Positions 39,035-48,298 of a DNA stretch of 61,630 bases are shown here, piece after piece. Position 1 is the stretch's first letter, and each line of letters begins with the position of its first letter. Origin of the DNA: a virus; the IMG/VR virus record IMGVR_UViG_3300042549_001103, positions 1 to 61,630 of that record. One strand, given 5' to 3'. The notes below the pieces were generated by a model, which was not told where the DNA came from, searched no databases, and was given only the letters and a program-made list of their open reading frames with translations. A program made the translations under genes and the position numbers.

Positions 39035-39049
39035 CCTTACAGTGTAAGG
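39035..39049. promoter_or_regulatory. Palindrome site h (CCTTACAGTGTAAGG)
   Basis: Perfect 15 bp palindrome 17 bp upstream of the -35 of promoter 38990-39018, a position outside the transcript. This favours a DNA-binding role for the motif. Confidence 0.7.
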
Positions 39050-39109
39050 ATTTGTATTCTGGTAAACCGAGTTATGCCGAGCCCACCGTACCCCGACCCC
39101 CCTTTAGCA

Positions 39110-39139
39110 TTGTTGTTATCGTGTATCGTCTAGTATTAC
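39110..39139 (+). promoter_or_regulatory. Possible weak + strand promoter for the late block
   Basis: TTGTTG, 18 bp, TATTAC in the region before the terminase genes. The match is modest and late genes may instead use an activator; listed as a candidate only. Confidence 0.25.
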
Positions 39140-39344
39140 TATTACGCTCAAACAATTACCTTTCCTAAGCGTTCCTTACCCAGTAACTAAGCATAGCTTA
39201 ACCCCACCTCCTTAGCCCACACAGAACACCCCCCGGTGCAAAACAAACGCCCATACTAAAAAATTTTATATAAAAAAATATTGCGTTCTAAACACTAAGA
39301 AGTTACACTCCGTGCAACGACCTCACGGTGCGCAGAAGGATCTT

Positions 39345-39947
39345 ATGGCGATGTTGCTTACGCCCGACATTGGGGTGCCTCTACTACCGCAACAACCGAT
39401 TACTGACTTGTACGAACGAGTCAAGGCCACTGCGCACACCGCAGATATTCTTGCTGGCCTCGGAATGCAGATCGACCCACCTAGCAATTCAGATAATGAT
39501 ACGGCTGCAACACTAGCTGCGGCGTACGCTGCTGACCCTGAAAAGACTTCCCGTGCGGTATCCAACACCCGTGCGGCGACTATGACTCCTGCTTCACTTA
39601 TCCAGACGCGCAGTATTCTCGATGAGTTCGGTACGGCTGTTGTGCGCCATAGTGTTGAGATCCGCCATCTGGTAACAAATAAGTTACTAATAGAGTCGGA
39701 GAACCCAGACCCCCGTGTGCGCATTCGTGCGTTGGAGCTGCTGGGCAAGATTAGCGATGTGGGGCTCTTCACAGAACGCAGTGAGGTGCTGATTACACAC
39801 CAGTCTACAGATGACTTGCGTAAGAAGCTACGCGAAAAATTTAACCGCATACTAGATAATGACAGGCCAGATGTGGTTGATGCCGTCATGGTGGGTGGCG
39901 ATGTGATCGACCTAGACAAAGAACTAGGTATTGTGCCAAATGAGTGA
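39345..39947 (+). CDS. terS: Terminase small subunit
   Basis: ATG at 39345 has SD AGAAGG 5 bp upstream (200 residues); a GTG at 39312 would add 11 residues with poor SD. The protein is helical and charged (TSRAVSNTRAATMTPASLIQ, RIRALELLGKISDVGLF, STDDLRKKLREKFNRIL), as expected of a DNA-recognition subunit, and directly precedes the large subunit with an 8 bp overlap. Assignment rests mainly on position and this pattern, common in environmental podophages. Confidence 0.75.
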   Translation: MAMLLTPDIGVPLLPQQPITDLYERVKATAHTADILAGLGMQIDPPSNSDNDTAATLAAAYAADPEKTSRAVSNTRAATMTPASLIQTRSILDEFGTAVVRHSVEIRHLVTNKLLIESENPDPRVRIRALELLGKISDVGLFTERSEVLITHQSTDDLRKKLREKFNRILDNDRPDVVDAVMVGGDVIDLDKELGIVPNE

Positions 39948-41478
39948 AGCAATAGATTTTAGTCTTGCTGAAATTGAGCTGATGCTACAGCGACTGGATG
40001 AGTTTTCCCTCGAAGAACAACTCGAAATAGAACAACTTGCCGATGTGCTGGAACAACGCAAACTTGCACAGACCTGCCGAAATGACTTAATTGAGTTCTG
40101 TAAGCACATGGATCCCAACTATAAAGTTGGACGACACCACCGCAGGCTTGCGGATCTGCTAATGAAGATGGAACGCGGCGAAGAAGACCGCATCGGGGTA
40201 TCAGTACCACCTCGTCATGGTAAGTCTCAGATGGTTTCCATCTATTTTCCTGCATGGTACCTAGGGCGTAACCCCGATAAGAAGGTGCTGATGGTCTCGC
40301 ACACGGCTGATTTGGCTGTGGATTTCGGTCGCAAGGTGCGTAACATCGTCGATAGCCCTGCGTATAAGGCAATTTTCCCAACAGTCACACTTGCGGCAGA
40401 CTCTAAATCAGCGGGACGCTGGAACACCAACATGGGTGGTGAGTATTTTGCCTGTGGTGTGGGCGCTGCCTTGGCGGGTCGTGGTGCACACTTCCTAATT
40501 GTTGACGATCCGTTCTCAGAACAGGACGTGCTAAATGGTAACTACGAGGTTTTTGACCGAGTGTACGAGTGGTTTACGTACGGTGCGCGTACGCGTCTGA
40601 TGCCACAAGGTAAAGTTGCTATTGTGCACACCCGCTGGCACCCAAATGACTTGATCGGGCGCTTAGGTAAGGACATGGGGCGCATTACGAACTCAGATCA
40701 GTACGAAATGTTCGAGTTTCCAGCCATATTTAATGAAAATACCGACAATGAGAAGGCTTTATGGCCTGACTTCTACGATTTAGAGGCACTGCACCGCACA
40801 AAAGCGTCTATGCCGTTGTTCCAATGGAACGCGCAGTTCCAACAATCCCCTACTGCAGAAGAAGGTGCACTTGTTAAGCGGGAATGGTGGAAGCGTTGGG
40901 ACGCGGATGACCCACCGAGCTGTGAGTATGTCATTATGACGCTCGATGCCGCTGCTGAAAAGAACACCAGAGCTGACTTCACTGCACTTTTGACGTGGGG
41001 GGTCTTTAATGACGAGCGATATACCGATGGCTCAAGCCATATAATCTTGCTTAATTCGATAAATGTCAGGGTAGAGTTCCATGAGCTCAAGGAGCTTGCG
41101 CTTAGAGAGTATAAAGAGTGGCAACCCGACTCGTTTATCGTGGAAAAGAAGTCTAGTGGCACACCGCTCTTTCAAGAACTGCGCAGAATGGGTATCCCCG
41201 TCTCCGAATTCACTCCACATAGGGGTACAGGCGATAAAATTGCACGTATTAACGCAATATCAGATATATTTAGATCCGGTATGGTGTGGTACCCAGCAGG
41301 GCGCAAGTGGGCAGAAGAGGTTGTGGAGCAGGTAGCTGCTTTTCCAGCGTCAGATCACGACGACATGGTTGACTGCGTGTCCATGGCACTTGCGAGATTT
41401 CGCAGTGGTGGGTTCATACGACTAGATACAGATGCACAAGACGAAATCATGCGCCCACGGGTAGCGGCTTACTATTAA
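39940..41478 (+). CDS. terL: Terminase large subunit (packaging ATPase-nuclease)
   Basis: ATG at 39940 (512 residues) overlaps the small subunit; a TTG 9 bp earlier is less likely. Walker A PPRHGKS (90-96) and Walker B FLIVDDP (D189, D190), followed by the RNase H-like nuclease with MTLDAAAEK and late acidic residues in SDHDDMVD. It pumps DNA into the procapsid through the portal and cuts it. The family is P22/T4-like, consistent with headful packaging and a circularly permuted assembly. Confidence 0.95.
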   Translation: MSEAIDFSLAEIELMLQRLDEFSLEEQLEIEQLADVLEQRKLAQTCRNDLIEFCKHMDPNYKVGRHHRRLADLLMKMERGEEDRIGVSVPPRHGKSQMVSIYFPAWYLGRNPDKKVLMVSHTADLAVDFGRKVRNIVDSPAYKAIFPTVTLAADSKSAGRWNTNMGGEYFACGVGAALAGRGAHFLIVDDPFSEQDVLNGNYEVFDRVYEWFTYGARTRLMPQGKVAIVHTRWHPNDLIGRLGKDMGRITNSDQYEMFEFPAIFNENTDNEKALWPDFYDLEALHRTKASMPLFQWNAQFQQSPTAEEGALVKREWWKRWDADDPPSCEYVIMTLDAAAEKNTRADFTALLTWGVFNDERYTDGSSHIILLNSINVRVEFHELKELALREYKEWQPDSFIVEKKSSGTPLFQELRRMGIPVSEFTPHRGTGDKIARINAISDIFRSGMVWYPAGRKWAEEVVEQVAAFPASDHDDMVDCVSMALARFRSGGFIRLDTDAQDEIMRPRVAAYY

Positions 41479-41488
41479 AGGTTAAATT

Positions 41489-44017
41489 ATGGCAATCGAG
41501 AAAAGTTTGTACCAAGCGCCCTTGGGTATCGAGGAAGGTGAGGCTCCAGAGTTGGAGATAGAGATTGTTAATCCCGACATGGTGACGCTAGATGATGGCA
41601 GTGTTGAGATCACAATTATTCCCGGCGAGCTTGATGACGAGGAAGAAGGCGACATTGCGTTTGATGCAAACTTAGCCGAGCTAATGTCTGATGGGGATCT
41701 CTCTAAACTGGCCTCTGACTTACTTGCGGACTACGAGAATGATGTGGGTTCACGCAAAGACTGGGAGCAGACGTACACAGACGGTATTAAGTTACTAGGT
41801 CTAAAGTACGAGGAGCGCACAGAGCCTTGGCCCGGAGCATGTGGTGTGCACTCACCACTGATTGCAGAAGCTGCAGTGCGCTTCCAAGCCGAAGCGATTA
41901 TGGAAACATTTCCAGCCGCAGGCCCAGTCAAGACGCAGATCATCGGTAAGATTACTCCTGAGAACACGGATGCTGCACAACGTGTACAGGACGACATGAA
42001 CTATGAGCTCACGATGGTGATGAAAGAGTACCGCTCAGAGCATGAGAAGATGTTATGGAACCTGCCAATTGCAGGATCTGCGTTTAAGAAAGTGTATTTT
42101 GACCCAAGCATTGGGCGTCAGGTGTCTATGTTTGTGCCCGCAGAGGATGTCATTTTGCCATACGGTACAAGCGAAGTTAGTATGTGTGAGCGTATTACTC
42201 ATCGTATGCGTAAGACCCGCAATCAGTTGTTGAAGCTGCAAGAAAGTGGGTTCTACCGTGAAGACATCGACATCGTAGATGGCCCGGTTATGCAGCCTGA
42301 TTCTATTCAGAAAGCTAAGGACGAAGAGACTGGGTTTAGCGCCACATACGATGACCGCCCGCTCTTACTTGAGATGCAAGTAGAGATTGATATTACCCAG
42401 TTTAGAATCAAGAATGCTAAGGGTGAGAAGACCGAAATCGCCCTGCCGTATGTCGTGACAATCCTTAAAGATACGGGAGATGTGCTGGCTGTTCGCCGTA
42501 ACTGGGAGCCAGATGGTGAGGACTCGTTCCCCGCGAAAGTTCTGCATGAGGAAGATGATGACGAGGACTTTGATCCTAAGATGCCGCGCCAGTACTTCGT
42601 GCATTACCAGTATGTGCCGGGCTTTGGTTCATACGGCTATGGCCTCATCCACCTGATTGGTAACAGCGCCAAGAGCGCGACATCCATAACACGCCAGTTG
42701 GTAGACGCTGGTACGCTGGCTAACTTGCCCGGTGGTATGAAGACTCGCGGCTTGCGCATCAAGGGCGACGACACACCGATTTCTCCCGGAGAGTTTAGAG
42801 ATGTTGATGTGAGCTCAGGCACACTGCGCGATAACATCATGCCACTGCCATATAAAGAGCCAAGCCAAGTGCTACTTGCACTGCGCGGGATTATCTCTGA
42901 CGAGGCACAGAAGTTTTCTGCAGCACCTGACATGAAGATTAGTGACATGTCGGCAAACGCCCCAGTGGGCACAACGCTTGCGCTAATTGAACGTAATTTG
43001 AAAGTGATGTCGGCAGTGCAGGCGCGTATGCACTTCAGTATGAAGCAAGAGCTTCGCTTACTTGCGCGTCTCATTCGCGACTACGCTAGACGTGAATACG
43101 GCTACCAGCCGATTGAGGGTTCACCTCGTGACCGCAATGCCGATTACGCCCTAGTGGAAGTTATTCCTGTTAGTGACCCTAACGCGTCTACCCTTGCACA
43201 ACGTGTGGTGCAGTATCAGGCTGTGATGCAGCTTGCACAGATGGCACCTCAGATTTACAACTTGCCTAAGTTGCATCGCCAGATGTTGGAAGTGTTAAAC
43301 ATCAAGCAAGCAGATCAGCTTGTGCCACTAGAGGATGACCAGAAGCCCACCGACCCAGTATCTGAGAATATGAACATTCTTATGGGTAAGCCGGTCAAGG
43401 CGTTCCAGTACCAAGATCACGAGGCGCACATCCGCACTCACATGGCGGCTATGCAGGATCCGCAGATTGCACAAGTCATGGGGCAGAACCCACAAGCTCA
43501 GGTGCTCATGCAAGCAGCAAGCGCTCACATTACCGAGCACGTTGCCATGGCTTACCGCCAGAAGATCGAGCAGCAGTTGGGTGTGTCGTTGCCAGAACCC
43601 GATGCAGAACTCCCACGTCAGATCGAGTATCAGATGTCTGGACTCATCGCTCAAGCTGCAAGCCAGCTCTTAGGTAAGAACCAAGCCGAGGCGCAAGCTC
43701 AGCAGAACGCACAGACGCAGCAAGATCCGATTGTGCAGATGCAGCAAGCTGAACTCCAGATCAAGAGCAAGGAAGTCGAGATCAAAGAGAAGCAGATGAT
43801 GATTGACGCGGCAGCTCAAGCTGACAGGTTGGCACTTGACCGTGAGAAGCTTAAAGCTGACCAAGAACGTGAAGGATTAAAGCTTGGCCTTAAGGCTCAA
43901 AACGACCAACGCAAGATGGAAGCTGACCAAGAACGTGAAGGTCTACGCATCGGTGTGGACGTTGCAAAAACTAAAGCGCAAATGGCGCGAGACGCTATGA
44001 AAGGAGATTCTAGATAA
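41489..44017 (+). CDS. Portal protein, P22-like
   Basis: The 842-residue protein starts 10 bp after the terminase stop. Acidic N-terminus, then a core with GACGVHSPLIAEAAVRFQAEAIMETFPA, GYGLIHLIGNSAKSATSITRQLVDAG and GTTLALIERNLKVMSAVQARMH, all typical of P22-type portals. The C-terminal 170 residues are Gln/Ala/Lys-rich coiled coil with a repeated ADQEREGL(K/R)(L/I)G unit, matching the long helical barrel of such portals. It forms the dodecameric vertex through which DNA is packaged and ejected. Confidence 0.9.
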   Translation: MAIEKSLYQAPLGIEEGEAPELEIEIVNPDMVTLDDGSVEITIIPGELDDEEEGDIAFDANLAELMSDGDLSKLASDLLADYENDVGSRKDWEQTYTDGIKLLGLKYEERTEPWPGACGVHSPLIAEAAVRFQAEAIMETFPAAGPVKTQIIGKITPENTDAAQRVQDDMNYELTMVMKEYRSEHEKMLWNLPIAGSAFKKVYFDPSIGRQVSMFVPAEDVILPYGTSEVSMCERITHRMRKTRNQLLKLQESGFYREDIDIVDGPVMQPDSIQKAKDEETGFSATYDDRPLLLEMQVEIDITQFRIKNAKGEKTEIALPYVVTILKDTGDVLAVRRNWEPDGEDSFPAKVLHEEDDDEDFDPKMPRQYFVHYQYVPGFGSYGYGLIHLIGNSAKSATSITRQLVDAGTLANLPGGMKTRGLRIKGDDTPISPGEFRDVDVSSGTLRDNIMPLPYKEPSQVLLALRGIISDEAQKFSAAPDMKISDMSANAPVGTTLALIERNLKVMSAVQARMHFSMKQELRLLARLIRDYARREYGYQPIEGSPRDRNADYALVEVIPVSDPNASTLAQRVVQYQAVMQLAQMAPQIYNLPKLHRQMLEVLNIKQADQLVPLEDDQKPTDPVSENMNILMGKPVKAFQYQDHEAHIRTHMAAMQDPQIAQVMGQNPQAQVLMQAASAHITEHVAMAYRQKIEQQLGVSLPEPDAELPRQIEYQMSGLIAQAASQLLGKNQAEAQAQQNAQTQQDPIVQMQQAELQIKSKEVEIKEKQMMIDAAAQADRLALDREKLKADQEREGLKLGLKAQNDQRKMEADQEREGLRIGVDVAKTKAQMARDAMKGDSR

Positions 44018-44208
44018 TGGATGCATTTGACGTTTTACGTAAAAAAATTCGTGAACGCATGAACGCCCTAGCCGACGATGTTGCGACAGGGCGCTGTACT
44101 GATTTTGGTATGTACCAAAAACTTTGCGGGGTAATAGAGGGATTGGCCTACGCAGAGCGAGACTTGCTTGACCTCAAGCAAACAATGGAAGACCACGACA
44201 ATGAGTGA
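44017..44208 (+). CDS. Small conserved protein, 63 aa
   Basis: ATG overlaps the portal stop (TAATG), with SD AAAGGAG. Helical: DVLRKKIRERMNALADDVATG, YQKLCGVIEGLAYAERDLLDL. Similar small helical proteins between portal and scaffold genes are common in these phages. Function unknown. It overlaps the co-chaperonin gene. Confidence 0.75.
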   Translation: MDAFDVLRKKIRERMNALADDVATGRCTDFGMYQKLCGVIEGLAYAERDLLDLKQTMEDHDNE

Positions 44209-44617
44209 AATACTAATTGGCGCTAACCCCGACAACCCACAAGTTGTTGGTATGTACCAACCCGAGGCTACGGCTGAGGAAAAGGCTAGACAGCTCCCAA
44301 AACCTTCTGGCTACCACATCCTGTGTGCTATCCCTGAAAAGGAAGCTGAATATGAAAGTGGGTTGTTAAAAGCTGACGAGACCATTCGCAATGAAGAGAT
44401 CCTTACAACGGTTCTGTTCGTAGTTGACATGGGCCCTGACTGCTATAAAGACGTGAATAAGTTTCCATCTGGCCCTTGGTGTCAGCAGGGAGATTTCATC
44501 TTGGTTCGTCCAAACTCAGGATCAAGGTTGATTATTCATGGGCGCGAGTTCCGACTCATTAACGATGACACTGTTGAGGGTACTGTTCAAGACCCCCGCG
44601 GTATCAGACGCAAATAG
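44201..44617 (+). CDS. GroES/gp31-like co-chaperonin
   Basis: ATG at 44201 overlaps the previous stop. In these 138 residues, GYHILCAIPEKEAEYESGLLKADETIRNEE, then TTVLFVVDMGPDCYKD and GDFILVRPNSGSRLIIHGREFRLINDDTVEG follow the Cpn10 fold, with the residues around ESGLLKADET where GroES has its mobile loop. Phage versions (T4 gp31) replace or assist host GroES to fold the capsid protein. Its place among portal, scaffold and capsid genes fits that use. Confidence 0.85.
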   Translation: MSEILIGANPDNPQVVGMYQPEATAEEKARQLPKPSGYHILCAIPEKEAEYESGLLKADETIRNEEILTTVLFVVDMGPDCYKDVNKFPSGPWCQQGDFILVRPNSGSRLIIHGREFRLINDDTVEGTVQDPRGIRRK

Positions 44618-44626
44618 GAGTAAATA

Positions 44627-45616
44627 ATGCCTACATACGACGAATTTAAGTTCCCCGACGAGCAAGACGGGGATGACCAGAAAGACCAAATTGAACTTGA
44701 TCTTGAGACCGACGGCACAAATGTCGAGATTGAGATTGTTGACGACACGCCTGTACAAGACCGCAACCGGAAACCCCTTGACCGGGAAGTAGCGGATCCG
44801 ACTGACGATGAGCTTAATGAGTACAGTGCCAAAGTCCAGAAACGGATGAAGGAACTGACCCACAAAAGCCACGACGAGCGGCGTAAAGCTGAGTCCCTTG
44901 CGCGTGAAAAGGTCGAGCTTGAACGTGCTGCAAAGGTACTAGCGGAGGAAAATCGACGCCTGCAAGAGTATGTGCACGTAGGTCAGAACGCGTATATCGA
45001 CAAATCTAAGTCTTTAGCCCAGATCGCTATGGACAACGCCAAGGCTAAGTTCAAGTCCGCGCTAGATATTGGTGACACCGACGCCGCAACATCCGCCCAG
45101 CAGGAGATGATGGCAGCGCAGATGGAAATGGAGCAGGTAAATAATTTTAAGCCTACCCCCTTGCGCGAACCAGAACAATCTGCGTATACTCAGGCATCAC
45201 GTCCTACACAGTCAGCACAAAACGCAGTAGATGATCGCAGTGTCGATTGGGCAAGCAAGAATCCATGGTTTGAGCGACGCGGTGATGAGGATATGACAGG
45301 TTATGCGTACGGTGTGCATAACAAGCTAGTACGAGAGTATGGGCCTGAGTACACACGTACCGATGAGTATTTTACTAAAATCGACTCTGCTGTAAGGCGG
45401 GCATTCCCCGAACGCTTTGATGACCTCGAAGATACTGCGGGTACCCAACGTAAAAAGCAGAGCCGCCCAAACAACGTTGTTGCTCCGGCGCAACGCTCAA
45501 CGGCACCGAAAAAAATTCGGTTGTCGCTTACCCAACAAAACGTAGCCAAGCGGTTAGGTATCCCACTTGAGCTTTACGCTAAGAAGTTAGCAGAATTGGA
45601 GAATTCAAATGGCTGA
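44627..45616 (+). CDS. Scaffolding protein
   Basis: The 329-residue protein is very acidic N-terminally (DEFKFPDEQDGDDQKDQIEL), then a long charged coiled coil (KRMKELTHKSHDERRKAESLAREKVE...), and a basic C-terminus (APKKIRLSLTQQNVAKRLG). Composition, size and location just before the capsid genes are those of phage scaffold proteins that shape the procapsid and leave before maturation. No protease domain seen. It overlaps the next gene by 8 bp. Confidence 0.75.
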   Translation: MPTYDEFKFPDEQDGDDQKDQIELDLETDGTNVEIEIVDDTPVQDRNRKPLDREVADPTDDELNEYSAKVQKRMKELTHKSHDERRKAESLAREKVELERAAKVLAEENRRLQEYVHVGQNAYIDKSKSLAQIAMDNAKAKFKSALDIGDTDAATSAQQEMMAAQMEMEQVNNFKPTPLREPEQSAYTQASRPTQSAQNAVDDRSVDWASKNPWFERRGDEDMTGYAYGVHNKLVREYGPEYTRTDEYFTKIDSAVRRAFPERFDDLEDTAGTQRKKQSRPNNVVAPAQRSTAPKKIRLSLTQQNVAKRLGIPLELYAKKLAELENSNG

Positions 45617-46058
45617 AAACCGTATTACTCGTGATTTAGAGACCCGAACAACTCAACAGCGTCCCAAGCAGTGGGCACCCGCGGAGTTGTTGCCTGAGCC
45701 AGATCAACAGGCTGGGTTTAAATACCGTTGGATCCGTGTCTCCATGCTCGACAAGGCTGACCCCCGTAATCTTTCGGCTAAAATTCGAGAGGGATGGGAG
45801 CCAGTAAAAATTGAAGAGCAACCTAAATTTCAACTGCTAATCGATCCCAATAGTCGTTTTAAAGACAACATTGAGATCGGTGGATTACTGCTTTGTAAGA
45901 CTCCAGTTGAGTTCGTGGAACAGCGTACGGCACACTTTGCCCGCCAAACACAAGCCCAAACGGAAGCTGTAGACAGTAATTTAATGCGCCAGAGCGACGC
46001 TCGTATGCCTCTTTTTAAAGAAGGTAAGTCTACGACTAGTTTTGGTAAAGGATCTTAA
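45609..46058 (+). CDS. Conserved virion-assembly protein, 149 aa
   Basis: AENRITRDLETRTTQQRPKQW, FKYRWIRVSMLDKADPRNLSAKIREGWEPV, IEIGGLLLCKTPVEFVEQRTAHF is a family found between scaffold and major capsid genes in many environmental podophages. No function is established; minor capsid or assembly factor is the natural guess. Start overlaps the scaffold end. Confidence 0.7.
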   Translation: MAENRITRDLETRTTQQRPKQWAPAELLPEPDQQAGFKYRWIRVSMLDKADPRNLSAKIREGWEPVKIEEQPKFQLLIDPNSRFKDNIEIGGLLLCKTPVEFVEQRTAHFARQTQAQTEAVDSNLMRQSDARMPLFKEGKSTTSFGKGS

Positions 46059-46079
46059 ATTTAATTTTTGGAGTTAAAC

Positions 46080-46700
46080 ATGGCTTACCCCACTATTGAC
46101 AAGCCTTATGGCTTTAAGCCAATCAATCTGATTGGTGGTCAGGTATTCGCCGGTTCCACTCGTAAAATGCGTATTGCTAGTGCATATGCAACTTCGATTG
46201 GTTTCGGTGATCTGCTAGTTCGCGCATCCGACGGTACTGTCGAGCGCTCTGCTGCAACCGCTGCTAAACCTACTGGCGGCTTCGCTGGTGTGTTTCTTGG
46301 TTGTGAATTTATCAACTCAAGCACAGGTCAACTGCAATTCCAACAGAACTTTGTTGGCGGAACAACAGTGACAACCGGCTTCATTACAGCTTATGTTTGT
46401 GATGATCCAGATGCATTGTTCCAAGTTGCTGTCGTTTCTGGCACAACAGTTGTGACTGGCGTTCAATATACTTCTGTCGGCAATAACGCCACAATCGTAA
46501 ACAACACCACAATCACTAACGCTGGTAACTCACAAGTTGCTTTGAACGCCACAACCGCTACAACTGATACATTGACAATTCGCATTGTTGACGTTGTACC
46601 TGATACCGCCTATATTTCTGGCGGCAACACGCTGTTTCCTGAAGTGATCGTAAAGTTCAACTTCGGTATGCATGCTTACGAAACCGCCGTCGGCGTATAA
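46080..46700 (+). CDS. Capsid-associated (decoration or minor head) protein
   Basis: ATG at 46080 has SD GGAG 7 bp upstream (206 residues); an upstream TTG frame start is unlikely. MAYPTIDKPYGFKPINLIGGQVFAG is the familiar N-terminus of a beta-rich protein encoded just before the capsid protein in many phages. The rest is strand-rich and Thr/Gly-rich. Virion location is inferred from context. Confidence 0.7.
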   Translation: MAYPTIDKPYGFKPINLIGGQVFAGSTRKMRIASAYATSIGFGDLLVRASDGTVERSAATAAKPTGGFAGVFLGCEFINSSTGQLQFQQNFVGGTTVTTGFITAYVCDDPDALFQVAVVSGTTVVTGVQYTSVGNNATIVNNTTITNAGNSQVALNATTATTDTLTIRIVDVVPDTAYISGGNTLFPEVIVKFNFGMHAYETAVGV

Positions 46701-46711
46701 GGAGCTAAATC

Positions 46712-47620
46712 ATGGCTATTTCACGCGCACAACTATTGAAAGAGCTGCTCCCCGGCCTGAACGCTTTGTTCGGTTTGGAGTACGCCCGTTATGGTGAACA
46801 GCACAAAGAGATCTACGAAACAGAGACCTCCGAGCGTTCGTTTGAAGAAGAGACCAAACTTTCTGGCTTCTCGGCTGCACCTGTTAAGAACGAAGGTTCT
46901 GCAATTGCATACGACAACGCTCAAGAAGCTTGGACTGCTCGCTATAACCACGAAACCATCGCTTTGGGCTTTTCGCTCACGGAAGAGGCAATTGAAGATA
47001 ACCTGTACGACTCTTTGTCTGCTCGTTATACAAAGGCTCTCGCCCGCGCAATGGCTTACACCAAGCAGGTTAAAGGTGCTTCTGTCTTGAACAACGGTTT
47101 TAGCTCCAGCTATGTTGGTGGTGACGGCGTTGCTCTATTCAGCGCTTCACATCCCTTGGTTGGTGGTGGTTCTAACAGTAACATCCCTTCAGTCCCTGCT
47201 GACTTGAACGAAACATCATTGGAAAACGCTGTGATTCAGATCGCTGCGTGGACTGACGAACGTGGTCTCTTGATCGCTGCTAAGCCTAAGAAACTCATTA
47301 TCCCATCAGCACTGCAATTCGTTGCAACAAAGCTGTTAGAAACTGAGCTTCAGGTTGGTTCGGCAGACAACACGATCAACGCTATCAAGAACAACGGTTC
47401 GATTCCAGATGGTTACACTGTTAACAACTGGTTGACAGACACAAACGCTTGGTTCTTGACAACCGATGTGCCTAACGGCATGAAGCACTTCGTTCGTATG
47501 CCTTTGAGCAACTCTATGGACGGCGACTTCGATACAGGTAACGTACGTTACAAGTCTCGCGAGCGTTATTCGTTCGGCTGGTCTGACCCACTCTCGATGT
47601 TCGGGTCGCAGGGTGCATAA
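46712..47620 (+). CDS. Major capsid protein, HK97-fold (Mu gpT-like)
   Basis: In these 302 residues, SRAQLLKELLPGLNALFGLEYARYGEQHKEIYE, TARYNHETIALGFSLTEEAIEDNLY, LFSASHPLVGGGSNSN, KPKKLIIPSALQFVATKLLETELQ and KSRERYSFGWSDP match the Mu gpT-type major head subunit family. SD AAGGAG precedes ATG, and a strong terminator follows. Expected to be the most abundant virion protein. Confidence 0.9.
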   Translation: MAISRAQLLKELLPGLNALFGLEYARYGEQHKEIYETETSERSFEEETKLSGFSAAPVKNEGSAIAYDNAQEAWTARYNHETIALGFSLTEEAIEDNLYDSLSARYTKALARAMAYTKQVKGASVLNNGFSSSYVGGDGVALFSASHPLVGGGSNSNIPSVPADLNETSLENAVIQIAAWTDERGLLIAAKPKKLIIPSALQFVATKLLETELQVGSADNTINAIKNNGSIPDGYTVNNWLTDTNAWFLTTDVPNGMKHFVRMPLSNSMDGDFDTGNVRYKSRERYSFGWSDPLSMFGSQGA

Positions 47621-47691
47621 GTAAATTAAGGGGCGCACAGCTGAAGGTCGTCGCGCTTAAAAGAGTACCCTAAGAATCGCCCTTGATTTAG

Positions 47692-47717
47692 ACCCCACTC
47701 AAAAGGTGGGGTTTTTT
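47692..47717 (+). terminator. Rho-independent terminator after the capsid gene
   Basis: ACCCCAC, 7-base loop, GTGGGGT with six T. It separates the head operon from the downstream structural genes. Confidence 0.9.
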
Positions 47718-47722
47718 ATTGC

Positions 47723-47750
47723 TTGCATTTATTGTTGTATAGGTTATTAT
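47723..47750 (+). promoter_or_regulatory. Candidate promoter after the capsid terminator
   Basis: TTGCAT, 16 bp, TATTAT about 6 bp after the terminator T run, giving a leader of about 85 bases to the gene at 47843. Moderate match. Confidence 0.35.
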
Positions 47751-47842
47751 TAAAGAAATCTGGGAACCTCCAGCTTTACTGACCGCCCCAGCGGACGATG
47801 CAGAGACAGTAGAGCGTAGTACTGCATATACAAGGAATTATT

Positions 47843-48292
47843 ATGGCCTCGACTACTTTTTCTGGTCCAGTCACATCGACAAATGGTTTTATTGGCACAC
47901 TTACTGGCAACATTGTAGGTACCAGCGCTGTCACACATGAGACAACTGCTGCAATTAACGCCACAGCTACAGCCACAGCCGCTCAAGTCGCAACCGGCTA
48001 TATCACTTCCACATCCGCCGCTGCAACGATAATCACGCTTCCTACAGGCACATTGCTTGGCGCTGCTCTTGGCGCTACTCAAGGTACTGTGTTTGATCTG
48101 TACATTGACAATACTGGCGGCGCTAACATCGTAACCGTTGCTGTTGCAGTGAATGGCATCTTGTCCTCTGGTGCAGCTGATACCCCCGGAAGCTTTGGCG
48201 ACTTGACTATTGCTGCTGGCGCAACAGGCATTGCTCGGTTTACGCTGATGTTTGCAAGCGCAACTGCTTACGTCTTTACACGTACAGCTTAA
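47843..48292 (+). CDS. Probable capsid decoration/structural protein, 149 aa
   Basis: SD AAGGAA lies 6 bp upstream of ATG. Ala/Thr/Gly-rich, strand-rich sequence (TTFSGPVTSTNGFIGTLTGN, VFDLYIDNTGGANIVTVAVAV, GIARFTLMFASATAYVF). It sits between two strong terminators as a single-gene unit, as often seen for very abundant proteins. Virion role is inference. Confidence 0.65.
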   Translation: MASTTFSGPVTSTNGFIGTLTGNIVGTSAVTHETTAAINATATATAAQVATGYITSTSAAATIITLPTGTLLGAALGATQGTVFDLYIDNTGGANIVTVAVAVNGILSSGAADTPGSFGDLTIAAGATGIARFTLMFASATAYVFTRTA

Positions 48293-48298
48293 TTAGCT

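Larger units (their letters stand above)
38937..39344. other. Divergent intergenic region between early and late blocks
   Basis: 408 bp without gene. It holds the - strand promoter at 38990-39018, palindrome h at 39035-39049, a possible weak + strand promoter, a C-rich tract near 39090-39102 and an A/T tract at 39258-39284 before the terminase genes. Confidence 0.7.

Noticed and set aside
39323-39952. 209-codon frame antisense to the terminase small subunit
   Set aside because: Shadow frame rich in Ser/Arg; no SD and no recognisable domain.
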